Below are positions 15,867 to 23,618 of a stretch of 64,000 nucleotides of DNA, in pieces (the stretch's first letter is position 1; the number at the start of each line of letters is the position of its first letter). The position numbers and the translations under genes were made by a program. Source of the stretch: JAJPXI01 sp051867655. Lineage in GTDB: Bacteria; Bacillota; Clostridia; Oscillospirales; Oscillospiraceae. Where the stretch lies: contig JBJDYV010000098.1 in NCBI GenBank assembly GCA_051867655.1, forward strand, positions 62,001 through 126,000, in the 5' to 3' direction. The notes below the pieces were generated by a model, which was not told where the DNA came from, did no database searches, and saw only the letters and a program-made list of their open reading frames with translations.

Positions 15867-17699
15867 ATGTGCGGTATTGTCGGCTATGTTGGAAAAGAAG
15901 AAGCCGCTCCCATCCTGCTGGACGGGTTGGCGCGGTTGGAATACAGAGGTTATGATTCGGCGGGGCTGGCGGTCTATTCGCCCACGGACGGTCTGGAGGT
16001 CGTCAAGGCGAAAGGGAGGCTGCAGGTCCTGTGTGATATCGTACAGGGTGGGAAGACGCTGGACGGGACCGTGGGCCTGGGACACACCCGCTGGGCCACT
16101 CACGGCGCGCCTTCTGACATCAATTCTCACCCGCAGGTCAGCGAGCATGGCCGTTTTGCGGTGGTCCACAACGGTATCATTGAAAATTACGTTCAGATCA
16201 AAGAGTTTCTCCAGTCCAAGGGGATCCACTTCGTGTCAGAGACCGATACCGAGGTGGTGGCCCAGCTGTTGGAATTTTACTACGACGGCGATCTTCTGGG
16301 AGCGGTGGCGCAGGTCCTGGAGAAGATCGAGGGCGCCTACGCGCTGGGCATCATCTGCGCGGACTGTCCTGACCGGTTGGTGGCCGCCCGCAAGGACAGC
16401 CCCTTGATCCTGGGCTATGGCGAGGGCTTTAATTTGCTGGCCTCCGATGTGACCGCCGTGATCAAATATACCCGGGAGGTCGTCTATCTGGATGACGGCG
16501 AGGTGGCAGTGCTCACCGCGGACGGCGTGCAGATTTATGACTCCTATTTCCGTCCGGTGGAAAAGCCGCTGAACCATGTGGACTGGGAGGTCTCGGCCGC
16601 CGAAAAAGGCGGATATGAGCATTTCATGTTCAAGGAGATCATGGAGCAGCCCAAAGCCATCCGGGACACGGTGTTTCCTCGCATTCACAACGGCCGGGTG
16701 GTACTGGACGATCTGTCCATTGACGCGGACTATGTAAAGGAAATCGACAAAATATATATTATCGCCTGCGGCTCCTCCTACCATGTGGGCATGGTGGCGA
16801 AGTACACCCTGGAAAAGCTGCTGCGCAAGCCGGTGGAGGTCTCCCTGGCGTCGGAGTTCCGCTACTGTGATCCCATCGTCACCGACAAGACTCTGACCAT
16901 TGTGATCTCCCAGTCGGGCGAGACCATCGATACCCTGGCCGCCCTGCGGGAGGCCAAGCGCCTGGGCGCCCGGGTGCTGTCCATCGTCAACGTGGTGGGC
17001 TCCACCATCGCCCGGGAGTCGGACGACGTGCTCTACACCTGGGCGGGGCCGGAGATCGCGGTGGCGACCACCAAGGCCTACTCCACCCAGCTGGCGGTCA
17101 TTGACCTGATCGGTCTGACCTTTGCCGATATGCTGGGGACCATCGGGAAAGAGGAGTACGACCGCATCGTCAGCGAACTGCTCCAGATCCCCTCCAAGAT
17201 CGAGACCATCCTTTCTCACAAAGAGGATATCCAGTATTACGCTTCCATTTATTTTAACCACGAGTCGGTGTTCTTCATCGGCCGCAATCTGGATTACGCC
17301 GTCGGGCTGGAGGGCTCCCTGAAGCTGAAGGAGATCTCCTACATCCACTCGGAGGCCTACGCCGCCGGTGAGCTGAAGCACGGCACAATCTCCCTGATCG
17401 AGGACGGCACCCTGGTGGTGGCGCTGGCCTCCTGCGGACAGCTGTTTGAGAAGCTCATGAGCAACGTGAAGGAGGTCAAGGCCCGGGGAGCCGACGTGGT
17501 GGGGCTGACTACCGAGAGTCAGGCTGAGGAGATGAAAAAGACGGTGGATTCCGCCATTCTGGTGCCCGATACCCACCCCTTGCTGCTGCCCTCTCTGGAC
17601 GTGGTACCTCTGCAGCTGTTCGCCTACTATGTGGCACTGATGCGCGGGTGCGATATTGATAAGCCGCGAAATCTGGCAAAATCGGTGACAGTGGAATAG
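15867..17699 (+). CDS. glmS: Glutamine-fructose-6-phosphate aminotransferase
   Basis: GlmS makes glucosamine-6-phosphate from fructose-6-phosphate and glutamine, the entry into peptidoglycan precursors. The 610-aa length is normal. The N-terminal glutaminase begins MCGIVGYVG with Cys2 as nucleophile, GHTRWATHG is near residue 73, and two SIS domains follow (GSSYHVGMVAKY and ISQSGETIDTL at about 300-355). The C-terminus DKPRNLAKSVTVE is canonical. GAGGAGG lies upstream. No ribozyme is present, so control must differ from that in Bacillus. Confidence 0.97.
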   Translation: MCGIVGYVGKEEAAPILLDGLARLEYRGYDSAGLAVYSPTDGLEVVKAKGRLQVLCDIVQGGKTLDGTVGLGHTRWATHGAPSDINSHPQVSEHGRFAVVHNGIIENYVQIKEFLQSKGIHFVSETDTEVVAQLLEFYYDGDLLGAVAQVLEKIEGAYALGIICADCPDRLVAARKDSPLILGYGEGFNLLASDVTAVIKYTREVVYLDDGEVAVLTADGVQIYDSYFRPVEKPLNHVDWEVSAAEKGGYEHFMFKEIMEQPKAIRDTVFPRIHNGRVVLDDLSIDADYVKEIDKIYIIACGSSYHVGMVAKYTLEKLLRKPVEVSLASEFRYCDPIVTDKTLTIVISQSGETIDTLAALREAKRLGARVLSIVNVVGSTIARESDDVLYTWAGPEIAVATTKAYSTQLAVIDLIGLTFADMLGTIGKEEYDRIVSELLQIPSKIETILSHKEDIQYYASIYFNHESVFFIGRNLDYAVGLEGSLKLKEISYIHSEAYAAGELKHGTISLIEDGTLVVALASCGQLFEKLMSNVKEVKARGADVVGLTTESQAEEMKKTVDSAILVPDTHPLLLPSLDVVPLQLFAYYVALMRGCDIDKPRNLAKSVTVE

Positions 17700-17710
17700 A
17701 AAAAATCAGT

Positions 17711-17758
17711 GGGAGCGCCAAAAATTGGCGCTCCCGTCTCTTTGTGCTTGCTTTTTTT
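17711..17758 (+). terminator. Intrinsic terminator after glmS
   Basis: GGGAGCGCC and GGCGCTCCC form a nine-base perfect stem with an AAAAATT loop. T-rich sequence follows, including TTTTTTT at 17752-17758. Confidence 0.85.
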
Positions 17759-17776
17759 CGTAAGAAGGCATATAGT
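17748..17776 (+). promoter_or_regulatory. Promoter of the folT leader
   Basis: TTGCTT (17748-17753, a weak -35), a 17-bp spacer and TATAGT (17771-17776). The predicted start at about 17783 lies just before the riboswitch. Confidence 0.6.
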
Positions 17777-17785
17777 AACATCAAT

Positions 17786-17953
17786 CAGGCAGAGTAGGAG
17801 CGCGCGTGTCCAGTGCCGGCGGGACGGGGAGTTGTCCGCCGGACGAAAGGCGATTTGCCGCAGTGCGTGTTCCGCATCCCGCTGCCGCAGATCGGGAACC
17901 TCCCTTTGTGCGGCATTTCCGGCTTGCCGGGCTGCCGAATACAAAGAGGAGGT
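17786..17953 (+). promoter_or_regulatory. THF riboswitch with ribosome-site sequestering arm, controls folT
   Basis: The aptamer spans about 17786-17888. Its closing helix is GGCAG (17788-17792) with CTGCC (17882-17886). Inside are AGAGTAGGAGCGCG, a long GC hairpin, ACGAAAGGC and the 3' block TTCCGCATCCCGCTGCC, matching the folT-type tetrahydrofolate riboswitch, where GAGAGTAG and GCATCCGCTCC are the usual marks. Downstream, ACCTCCCTTTGT (17898-17909) can pair with ACAAAGAGGAGGT (17941-17953), which holds the folT Shine-Dalgarno, with one bulged base. This indicates translational repression when folate is plentiful. The class is established upstream of folT; the match here is by eye. Confidence 0.88.
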
Positions 17954-17959
17954 CTTTTT

Positions 17960-18562
17960 ATGCCCCTGTTCAAAACACCCTTTTCCCGCTCCTATTGGAA
18001 GGAAGCCTTAAAGTCCTTCCGCAGTATCCGCGGCATGGTCTTTGCGGCGCTGATGATCGCCGCCTGCATCGTGCTGTCCCATTTTTCAATCAAGGTGACC
18101 GACGTGCTCACCGTCAGTTTCAGCTTCTTGGCCCGTGCTCTGTGCGCCCTGGTTTACGGGCCGGTCGGTGCGCTGGTGTTTGGTGCTGCAGAGGATACTC
18201 TGAGCTTCCTGCTCAACTCCAAGGGATATCCCTATTTCCCAGGCTATATGCTGACGACCATGCTGGGCTGTTTCACCTACGCTTTGTTTTTCTACCGCAC
18301 CAAGGTGACGGTTGCAAAAATCTTTTTGGCCAAGCTGATCACCAATGTACAGAATGTGTTCCTGGGCGCATCGTGGAGCGCTATCCTGTACAGCAAAGGC
18401 TACCTGTACTACATGACCACCAGCGCCGTGAAAAACCTGATCTCTCTGCCGATTTACACCCTGATGCTGGTGGTTGTGTTCCAGGCCCTGCTGCCGGTCA
18501 TGCATAAGATCGGGATCATTCCGAACCAGCTGGGTGAAAAGGGCAGGATGAAGCTGTTTTAA
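17960..18562 (+). CDS. folT: Folate ECF transporter S component
   Basis: FolT is the substrate-binding membrane subunit of an energy-coupling-factor importer for folates; the shared EcfA/A'/T module is not in this window. The 200-aa product has about six membrane helices, and its ARALCALVYGPVGALVFGAAEDT region (about 57-79) is typical of this S-component family. The start at 17960 was chosen because GAGGAGGTC lies seven bases upstream and is the target of the leader's anti-ribosome-site arm. It is monocistronic. Confidence 0.9.
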   Translation: MPLFKTPFSRSYWKEALKSFRSIRGMVFAALMIAACIVLSHFSIKVTDVLTVSFSFLARALCALVYGPVGALVFGAAEDTLSFLLNSKGYPYFPGYMLTTMLGCFTYALFFYRTKVTVAKIFLAKLITNVQNVFLGASWSAILYSKGYLYYMTTSAVKNLISLPIYTLMLVVVFQALLPVMHKIGIIPNQLGEKGRMKLF

Positions 18563-18587
18563 TCATGCGGCAATGATCCAATTTCCA

Positions 18588-18616
18588 TTGCATATCCATA
18601 CAGAATCGGATATAAT
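18588..18616 (+). promoter_or_regulatory. Promoter of the 559-aa membrane protein gene
   Basis: TTGCAT (18588-18593), a 17-bp spacer and a perfect TATAAT (18611-18616). The gene starts about 40 bases further on, behind AAAAGGAG. Confidence 0.8.
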
Positions 18617-18657
18617 GGTATTGTATATAAACCATTCATTCTGAAAAGGAGAACTGT

Positions 18658-20337
18658 ATGGAACAAGGGAGAAAGAGACGCGGCCCCAAGAGCAAGGGCG
18701 GAAAGATCCTGCTCAACGTGTTGGTTACTCTGATCGTAGGTGCAATCTACTTTTATATCTCCTTGCCCGCCATTAACCTGCATGACAGCAGCCTGTATGT
18801 GTTCATCGGGCTTCTGTGCGTGGTTTACTTCCTCTGCGCTCTGGTGACATCGGGGATGAATCTGGAGCGGGGAGGCGGTGTGCGGCAGTATTTTCATTTC
18901 ATCAAGACCCAGTGTCTGCCCATTGGCATCCTTTTTGCGGCTCTGATCCTGGTGGCGATTGTCGGCTCCGTGATCTCCATGCCCATTTTCCGGGCCTCGT
19001 CCTACCGGGATCTGCTCACCGTGGAGACCGGTGATTTCTCCACCGATGTGGCGGAGGTCTCCTTTAATGAGATCCCCATGCTGGATGAGGAGTCCGCCCG
19101 CCGGCTGGGCGACCGCAAGCTGGGCGAGCTGTCCGACATGGTCAGCCAGTTCGAGGTGTCCGACAACTATACCCAGATCAACTATCAGGGCCGCCCGGTG
19201 CGTGTGACCTATCTGCAGTACGGCGACTTTTTCAAGTGGCTGAATAACCGCTCCGAAGGCCTGCCCGCCTACATCCGCATCGATATGGTGACTCAGGAGG
19301 TGGAGGTGGTGCGCCTGTCCGACATGGGGTTGGACGGCATCAAGTATTCTCCCACGGAGATGTTCAACCGCAACTTGGAGCGCCATCTGCGCTTTAACTA
19401 TCCCACTTACATGTTCTCCGATCCGACCTTTGAGATCGACGAAAATGGCCATCCCTATTGGGTGTGTCCCAAGGTGAAGAAGACCATCGGCCTGTTCGGC
19501 GGCCGGGACATTGACGGCGCTGTGCTGGTGGATGCCATCACGGGCGAGTGTGAATATTTCGAATCGGAAGATATACCGACCTGGGTGGACCGGGTGTATC
19601 TGGCTTCGCTGATCATGGAGCAATACGACTACCATGGCACCTATGTGAACGGCTTTTTCAACTCCATCTTCGGCCAGAAGGACGTGACCGTGACCACCGA
19701 TGGGTATAACTACATCGCTATGAACGACGATGTGTATATGTATACCGGCGTCACCTCCGTGTCCAGCGACCAGTCCAACATCGGCTTCCTGCTGTCCAAC
19801 CAGCGCACCAAGGAGACCACCTATTACGCTGCTCCCGGCGCGGTGGAGCGTTCAGCGCAGGCCTCCGCCCAGGGCGTGGTCCAGGATCTGGGCTATACGG
19901 CGACCTTCCCGCTGCTGCTCAACGTGGCGGGGGAGCCCACCTATTTCATGTCCCTGAAGGACGCCTCTCAGCTGGTCAAGCAGTACGCCATGGTCAACGT
20001 GGCCCAGTATCAGATCGTGGCCACCGGCGTCACGGTTGCGGAATGTGAGAGCAACTACCTGAAGCTACTGACGCAGTCCGGCATCACCACCGAGGCGGAG
20101 CTGCCCCAGACCGAGGCCTCCGGCGTGGTGGAGGAGATCCGCACCATGGTGGTGGAGGGCACCACGTACTTCTGCATCCGCTTGCGTGGAGAGGACGTGT
20201 TCTATTCCATCTCCGCCTCCCTGTATCCGGAGGTGGTCACCCTGGACCCCGGTGACCGGGTTACCATTGAGCATCAGGTTCCCGCGGAAGGGGAGGAGTA
20301 CCGCCTGCTGGACGGCTATTCCATTACGATCAAGTAA
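18658..20337 (+). CDS. Large membrane-anchored protein of unknown function
   Basis: A 559-aa protein with a basic N-terminus (KRRGPKSKGGK) and three hydrophobic segments at about residues 18-40, 46-62 and 84-106. A long, mostly soluble and acidic region follows from 110 to the end, predicted to be outside the cell. The soluble part has no catalytic motif I recognise; its last 70 residues look like a small beta barrel (VEGTTYFCIRLRGEDVFYSI, then DPGDRVTIEHQ). It has its own promoter and ends in tandem stops TAATAG, right where the IS200-like element begins. I cannot name the family. Confidence 0.8.
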   Translation: MEQGRKRRGPKSKGGKILLNVLVTLIVGAIYFYISLPAINLHDSSLYVFIGLLCVVYFLCALVTSGMNLERGGGVRQYFHFIKTQCLPIGILFAALILVAIVGSVISMPIFRASSYRDLLTVETGDFSTDVAEVSFNEIPMLDEESARRLGDRKLGELSDMVSQFEVSDNYTQINYQGRPVRVTYLQYGDFFKWLNNRSEGLPAYIRIDMVTQEVEVVRLSDMGLDGIKYSPTEMFNRNLERHLRFNYPTYMFSDPTFEIDENGHPYWVCPKVKKTIGLFGGRDIDGAVLVDAITGECEYFESEDIPTWVDRVYLASLIMEQYDYHGTYVNGFFNSIFGQKDVTVTTDGYNYIAMNDDVYMYTGVTSVSSDQSNIGFLLSNQRTKETTYYAAPGAVERSAQASAQGVVQDLGYTATFPLLLNVAGEPTYFMSLKDASQLVKQYAMVNVAQYQIVATGVTVAECESNYLKLLTQSGITTEAELPQTEASGVVEEIRTMVVEGTTYFCIRLRGEDVFYSISASLYPEVVTLDPGDRVTIEHQVPAEGEEYRLLDGYSITIK

Positions 20338-20340
20338 TAG

Positions 20341-21030
20341 ATACCCACCGGCTAAGCCGGTGGTTCTTCAAAAAGCCTAAAAGGCTTTCATACTAGCTTG
20401 CGCCTGAAGGCGCTTATACGGTCTGCCAGCCGCGAGGGGATTGTTACTTGCTACCCCTAAAGGGGTCTACAAATTCTTTCATCGTTACCTGGTCGAGTGC
20501 CTTGTCCTCTTCCAACTGGTTCCGTATATATTCCGCTATCTTTTTACTGTTCTTGCCTGCTGTATCCACATAGTAGCCCCGGCACCAGAATTGTCGGTTG
20601 CCATACTTGTACTTGAGATTTGCATATTTCTCAAATATCATCAGGCTGCTTTTCCCTTTCAGGTATCCCATGACCCCTGATACACTATATTTCGGCGGTA
20701 TCTCTACCAACATGTGTATGTGGTCGGGGCAAACTTCCGCTTCTATGATCTTGACTCCCTTCCACTCACATAACTGGCGCAATATTTTCCCGATATCTGT
20801 TCTTTTTTCTTGATAAAACACCTTCCGCCGAAATTTCGGTGCAAATACTATATGATATTTGCAGTTCCACGTTGTATGTGATAAATTATTTACGTCATCC
20901 ATCCCGATGGCCTCCTTTTGCTACTCGTTAGTTTGCGGCTGGCTAGACCGCTTCTAGTGTAGCAGAAGGAGTTTTTATTTCATACTCATCGCTTAAGCTC
21001 TTTGGAACCTCCGGCACAGCCGGAGGTTTT
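20341..21030 (-). mobile_element. IS200/IS605-like insertion sequence (single-gene type)
   Basis: About 690 bp contain one HUH-type transposase gene and hairpins near both ends: CCACCGGCTAAGCCGGTGG (20345-20363) and CCTCCGGCACAGCCGGAGG (21008-21026). Two more hairpins (20372-20388 and 20400-20413) lie at the 3' side of the transposase. Inverted copies GGTCTGCCAGCCG (20420-20432) and CGGCTGGCTAGACC (20936-20949) flank the gene. The size suits the IS200 group, which carries only tnpA and ends in hairpins rather than terminal inverted repeats. Exact cleavage sites cannot be fixed from one copy. Confidence 0.8.
20444..20902 (-). CDS. tnpA: IS200-type transposase (Y1 HUH single-strand transposase)
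   Basis: The 152-aa length is typical of IS200/IS605 TnpA, which cuts and joins single-stranded DNA with one tyrosine and a HUH metal site. HIHMLVEIPPKYSVSGVMGY (about residues 61-80) carries the His-U-His pair. The catalytic tyrosine is expected in the helix around IAEYIRNQL (about 125-133). The frame is intact, with GGAGGCCATCGGG before the ATG, so the element may be active. No tnpB-like gene accompanies it. Confidence 0.93.
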   Translation of the reverse strand: MDDVNNLSHTTWNCKYHIVFAPKFRRKVFYQEKRTDIGKILRQLCEWKGVKIIEAEVCPDHIHMLVEIPPKYSVSGVMGYLKGKSSLMIFEKYANLKYKYGNRQFWCRGYYVDTAGKNSKKIAEYIRNQLEEDKALDQVTMKEFVDPFRGSK

Positions 21031-21044
21031 CGGTCTACAAAAAG

Positions 21045-21080
21045 AGTTCTCCCCACATGAACGTGGGGAGAACTTTTTTG
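21045..21080. terminator. Bidirectional intrinsic terminator
   Basis: AGTTCTCCCCAC and GTGGGGAGAACT form a perfect 12-bp stem with an ATGAAC loop. TTTTTT follows on the plus strand, and T residues follow on the minus strand. It ends the small minus-strand gene beside it. Confidence 0.88.
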
Positions 21081-21087
21081 TGCCCGG

Positions 21088-21255
21088 TCAGCGGCCGAAG
21101 GCGTCCGAGATGCTGTCCGCCGCGCTGCTGACCGCCTTGACGGCCTTGTTGGCCGTACGCTTGAGTTCCTTCTTGCCGGGACTGACCATCATCCCGACGA
21201 CGGTGCCGGCCAGCATGCCCAGCCCGACTCCGCGCATAAAATGATTGTGTTCCAT
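21088..21255 (-). CDS. Small YtxH-like protein (55 aa)
   Basis: A short minus-strand frame reads MEHNHFMRGVGLGMLAGTVV and then GMMVSPGKKELKRTANKAVK, ending in a helix with AADSISDAFGR. It has one glycine-rich hydrophobic segment (about residues 8-24) and an amphipathic basic helix, the shape of YtxH-like small membrane proteins. Support for a real gene: the ATG follows GGGGTGAAGAA, and a perfect terminator begins eight bases past the stop. It is divergent from pyrC. The function is unknown. Confidence 0.75.
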   Translation of the reverse strand: MEHNHFMRGVGLGMLAGTVVGMMVSPGKKELKRTANKAVKAVSSAADSISDAFGR

Positions 21256-21298
21256 TTCTTCACCCCGTTCTATTATGCCCGAAATACGGAAAATCCCA

Positions 21299-21327
21299 TT
21301 GCGAAATCATATCCTTTTCGTTATAAT
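21299..21327 (+). promoter_or_regulatory. Promoter of the pyrC-pyrF-pyrK-pyrD operon
   Basis: TTGCGA (21299-21304), a 17-bp spacer and TATAAT (21322-21327). The leader is only about 20 nt, so no PyrR-type attenuator fits between promoter and pyrC. Confidence 0.82.
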
Positions 21328-21353
21328 AAAAAAGATAAGGGAGTGTTATTTTC

Positions 21354-22631
21354 TTGAAACTTTTGATCAAGCAGGGCCGCCTGGTGGATCCGGTAGGAGG
21401 CATCGGTGGCGTGATGGATATTCTCATCGAAAACGGAAAAGTGGTCGTCATCGGCAGCAATTTGCAGGAACCGGACGCTCAGGTGATCGACGCCCGCGGC
21501 CTGGTGGTCTCCGCCGGCCTGGTGGATATGCACGTTCACCTGCGGGAGCCCGGATTTGAGTACAAGGAGACCATCGAGACCGGCTGCGCGGCAGCGGCCC
21601 GGGGCGGCGTGACCTCGATCGCCTGCATGCCCAACACCAAGCCGGCCATTGACACGCCGGAACTGGTGTCTTTCGTATTGGAGCAGGCGAAGAAAGCCTG
21701 CGGCGTCCATGTGCTGCCCATCGGGGCGGTTTCCAAGGGGCAGCAGGGAAAAGAACTGACCGACGTGGAGGCCCTTGTACACGCCGGCGTGGTGGCCCTT
21801 TCCGACGATGGTGTGCCGGTACAGGACGCCAACCTGATGCGGGATGCTCTGATCAAAGCCCGGCGGAAGCGTTTGCCGGTGCTCTCCCACTGTGAGGACG
21901 CCGGGATGGTGTGCAATTACGCAGTCAATGAGGGCACAATTTCCCGCCGCCTGGGGATTCCCGGACGGCCGGCCATCGCAGAGGAACTGATGGTCATGCG
22001 GGACGCCATGCTGGCGGAGGAGACCGGCGGGGCGGTACACATCTGCCATGTGTCCACAGCCCGCTCGGTGGATATCGTGCGGCAATACAAGCAAAAGGGC
22101 GTGCGCATCACCTGCGAGACCTGCCCCCAGTATTTTACCCTGACGGAGGACGAGGTGCTGGCTCAGGGCTCTCTGGCCCGTGTGAACCCCCCTCTGCGCA
22201 CCAAATTAGATGTGGAAGCCATCATTGCCGGTCTCCAGGATGGGACCATTGACGCCATCGTGACCGACCACGCCCCCCATTCGGCGGAGGAGAAGGCCCG
22301 ACCTCTGACCGAAGCGCCCAGCGGCATGGTGGGCCTGGAGACCTCCCTGGCGGTCTCCCTGACCGCGCTGTACCACACGGGAAAGCTGGACCTGTCCGCG
22401 CTGCTGCGCAAAATGACGGTCAATCCGGCCCGCATCCTGGGGACGGACAAAGGCCGTCTGGCTTTGGGCTCGGACGGGGATGTGGTGATCTTTGACCCGG
22501 ACGAGGAGTGGACCGTGGACCCGGAACAGTTTGCGTCCAAGGGCCGCAACACTCCTTTTGGAGGACATCGCCTGAAGGGGCGCGTCAAATACACGATCGT
22601 CGGCGGAGCCGTGATCTATCAGGATCAGTAG
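21354..22631 (+). CDS. pyrC: Dihydroorotase
   Basis: The cytosolic amidohydrolase closes carbamoyl-aspartate to dihydroorotate, step three of pyrimidine synthesis. The 425-aa type I enzyme shows the metal motif DMHVHLREPGFEYKE (about residues 58-72), a later metal-histidine segment SHCEDAGM, HICHVSTARS and DHAPHSAEEK (about 303-312). The start is a TTG behind AAGGGAG. It leads an operon with pyrF, pyrK and pyrD, and the downstream phosphatase and radical SAM genes may share the transcript. Confidence 0.95.
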   Translation: MKLLIKQGRLVDPVGGIGGVMDILIENGKVVVIGSNLQEPDAQVIDARGLVVSAGLVDMHVHLREPGFEYKETIETGCAAAARGGVTSIACMPNTKPAIDTPELVSFVLEQAKKACGVHVLPIGAVSKGQQGKELTDVEALVHAGVVALSDDGVPVQDANLMRDALIKARRKRLPVLSHCEDAGMVCNYAVNEGTISRRLGIPGRPAIAEELMVMRDAMLAEETGGAVHICHVSTARSVDIVRQYKQKGVRITCETCPQYFTLTEDEVLAQGSLARVNPPLRTKLDVEAIIAGLQDGTIDAIVTDHAPHSAEEKARPLTEAPSGMVGLETSLAVSLTALYHTGKLDLSALLRKMTVNPARILGTDKGRLALGSDGDVVIFDPDEEWTVDPEQFASKGRNTPFGGHRLKGRVKYTIVGGAVIYQDQ

Positions 22632-22671
22632 GAATTGAGACGGAACAGAAAAGAGAAAAGGAAGGATCAAA

Positions 22672-23595
22672 ATGTCTTTTGATGTATTACAGGATAAGAT
22701 CCGCGCCATGAAAAACCCCACAGTGGCCGGACTGGACGCCCGCATTGATTATGTACCCGAGCATATCAAGCAGGCTGCCTTTGCAGAGCACGGCGCGGGC
22801 CTGAAGGGGGCCTGCGAAGCCATTTATCAGTTTAACGTGGGCCTGATCGACGCCCTGTGCGATATCGTGCCCGCCGTGAAGCCCCAGTCCGCTTACTATG
22901 AGAACCTGGGCTGGCAGGGCATGGAGATGCTGGAGCGCACCATCCGGTACGCCAAGAGCAAGGGGCTGTTTGTCATCGCCGACATCAAGCGCGGCGACAT
23001 CGGCGCCACTGCCACGGCCTACGCCGAGGGCTGGCTGTCCGGGACCCAGATCGAGGGGCAGACCTTCAAGACCTTTGATGCCGACTGCGTGACCCTGAAC
23101 GGCTACATGGGCTCCGACTCCATCAAGCCCTTCCTGGAGGCCGCCAAGGGGGAGGACAAGTGTGTGTTCGTGCTGCTGAAGACCTCCAATCCCGGCTCCG
23201 GCGAGCTGCAGGATATCGTAGCGGGCGACCGGCTGGTGTACCAGGTCGTGGGCGACCTGAACGAGCGCATCGCCAAGGGCACCGAAGGAAAGTACGGCTA
23301 TACCATGGCGGGCGCTGTCACCGGCGCCACTTATCCCTCTGACATTCGTGCCCTGCGCAAGCGTCTGGAGCACACCTTCTTCCTGGTGCCCGGCTACGGG
23401 GCCCAGGGCGGTACCGCGGAGGATGTACAGTATGCCTTTGACAAATACGGCCACGGTGCCATTGTCAACGCCTCCCGCTCCATTATGTGTGCCTGGAAGA
23501 AGACCGGCGGCGACGGCCACGACTTTGCCGATGCGGCCCGGAACGCTGCCATTGCCATGCGGGATGATATCAAGCGCTTTGTGACCGTTGTGTAA
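22672..23595 (+). CDS. pyrF: Orotidine 5'-phosphate decarboxylase, type 2
   Basis: PyrF decarboxylates OMP to UMP. The 307-aa length and the motif IADIKRGDIGATATAYAEGW (about 103-122), which holds the catalytic Asp-Lys-Asp set, mark the longer type 2 family. VPGYGAQGGT near residue 240 is the phosphate-binding loop. The ATG follows AAGGAAGGATCAAA, 40 bases after pyrC. Confidence 0.95.
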   Translation: MSFDVLQDKIRAMKNPTVAGLDARIDYVPEHIKQAAFAEHGAGLKGACEAIYQFNVGLIDALCDIVPAVKPQSAYYENLGWQGMEMLERTIRYAKSKGLFVIADIKRGDIGATATAYAEGWLSGTQIEGQTFKTFDADCVTLNGYMGSDSIKPFLEAAKGEDKCVFVLLKTSNPGSGELQDIVAGDRLVYQVVGDLNERIAKGTEGKYGYTMAGAVTGATYPSDIRALRKRLEHTFFLVPGYGAQGGTAEDVQYAFDKYGHGAIVNASRSIMCAWKKTGGDGHDFADAARNAAIAMRDDIKRFVTVV

Positions 23596-23618
23596 ATGCT
23601 TTTTGAGGGTGTGGGATT

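Noticed and set aside
21255..21354. PyrR-type attenuator before pyrC
   Set aside because: The leader after the promoter is about 20 nt and shows no terminator or anti-terminator.
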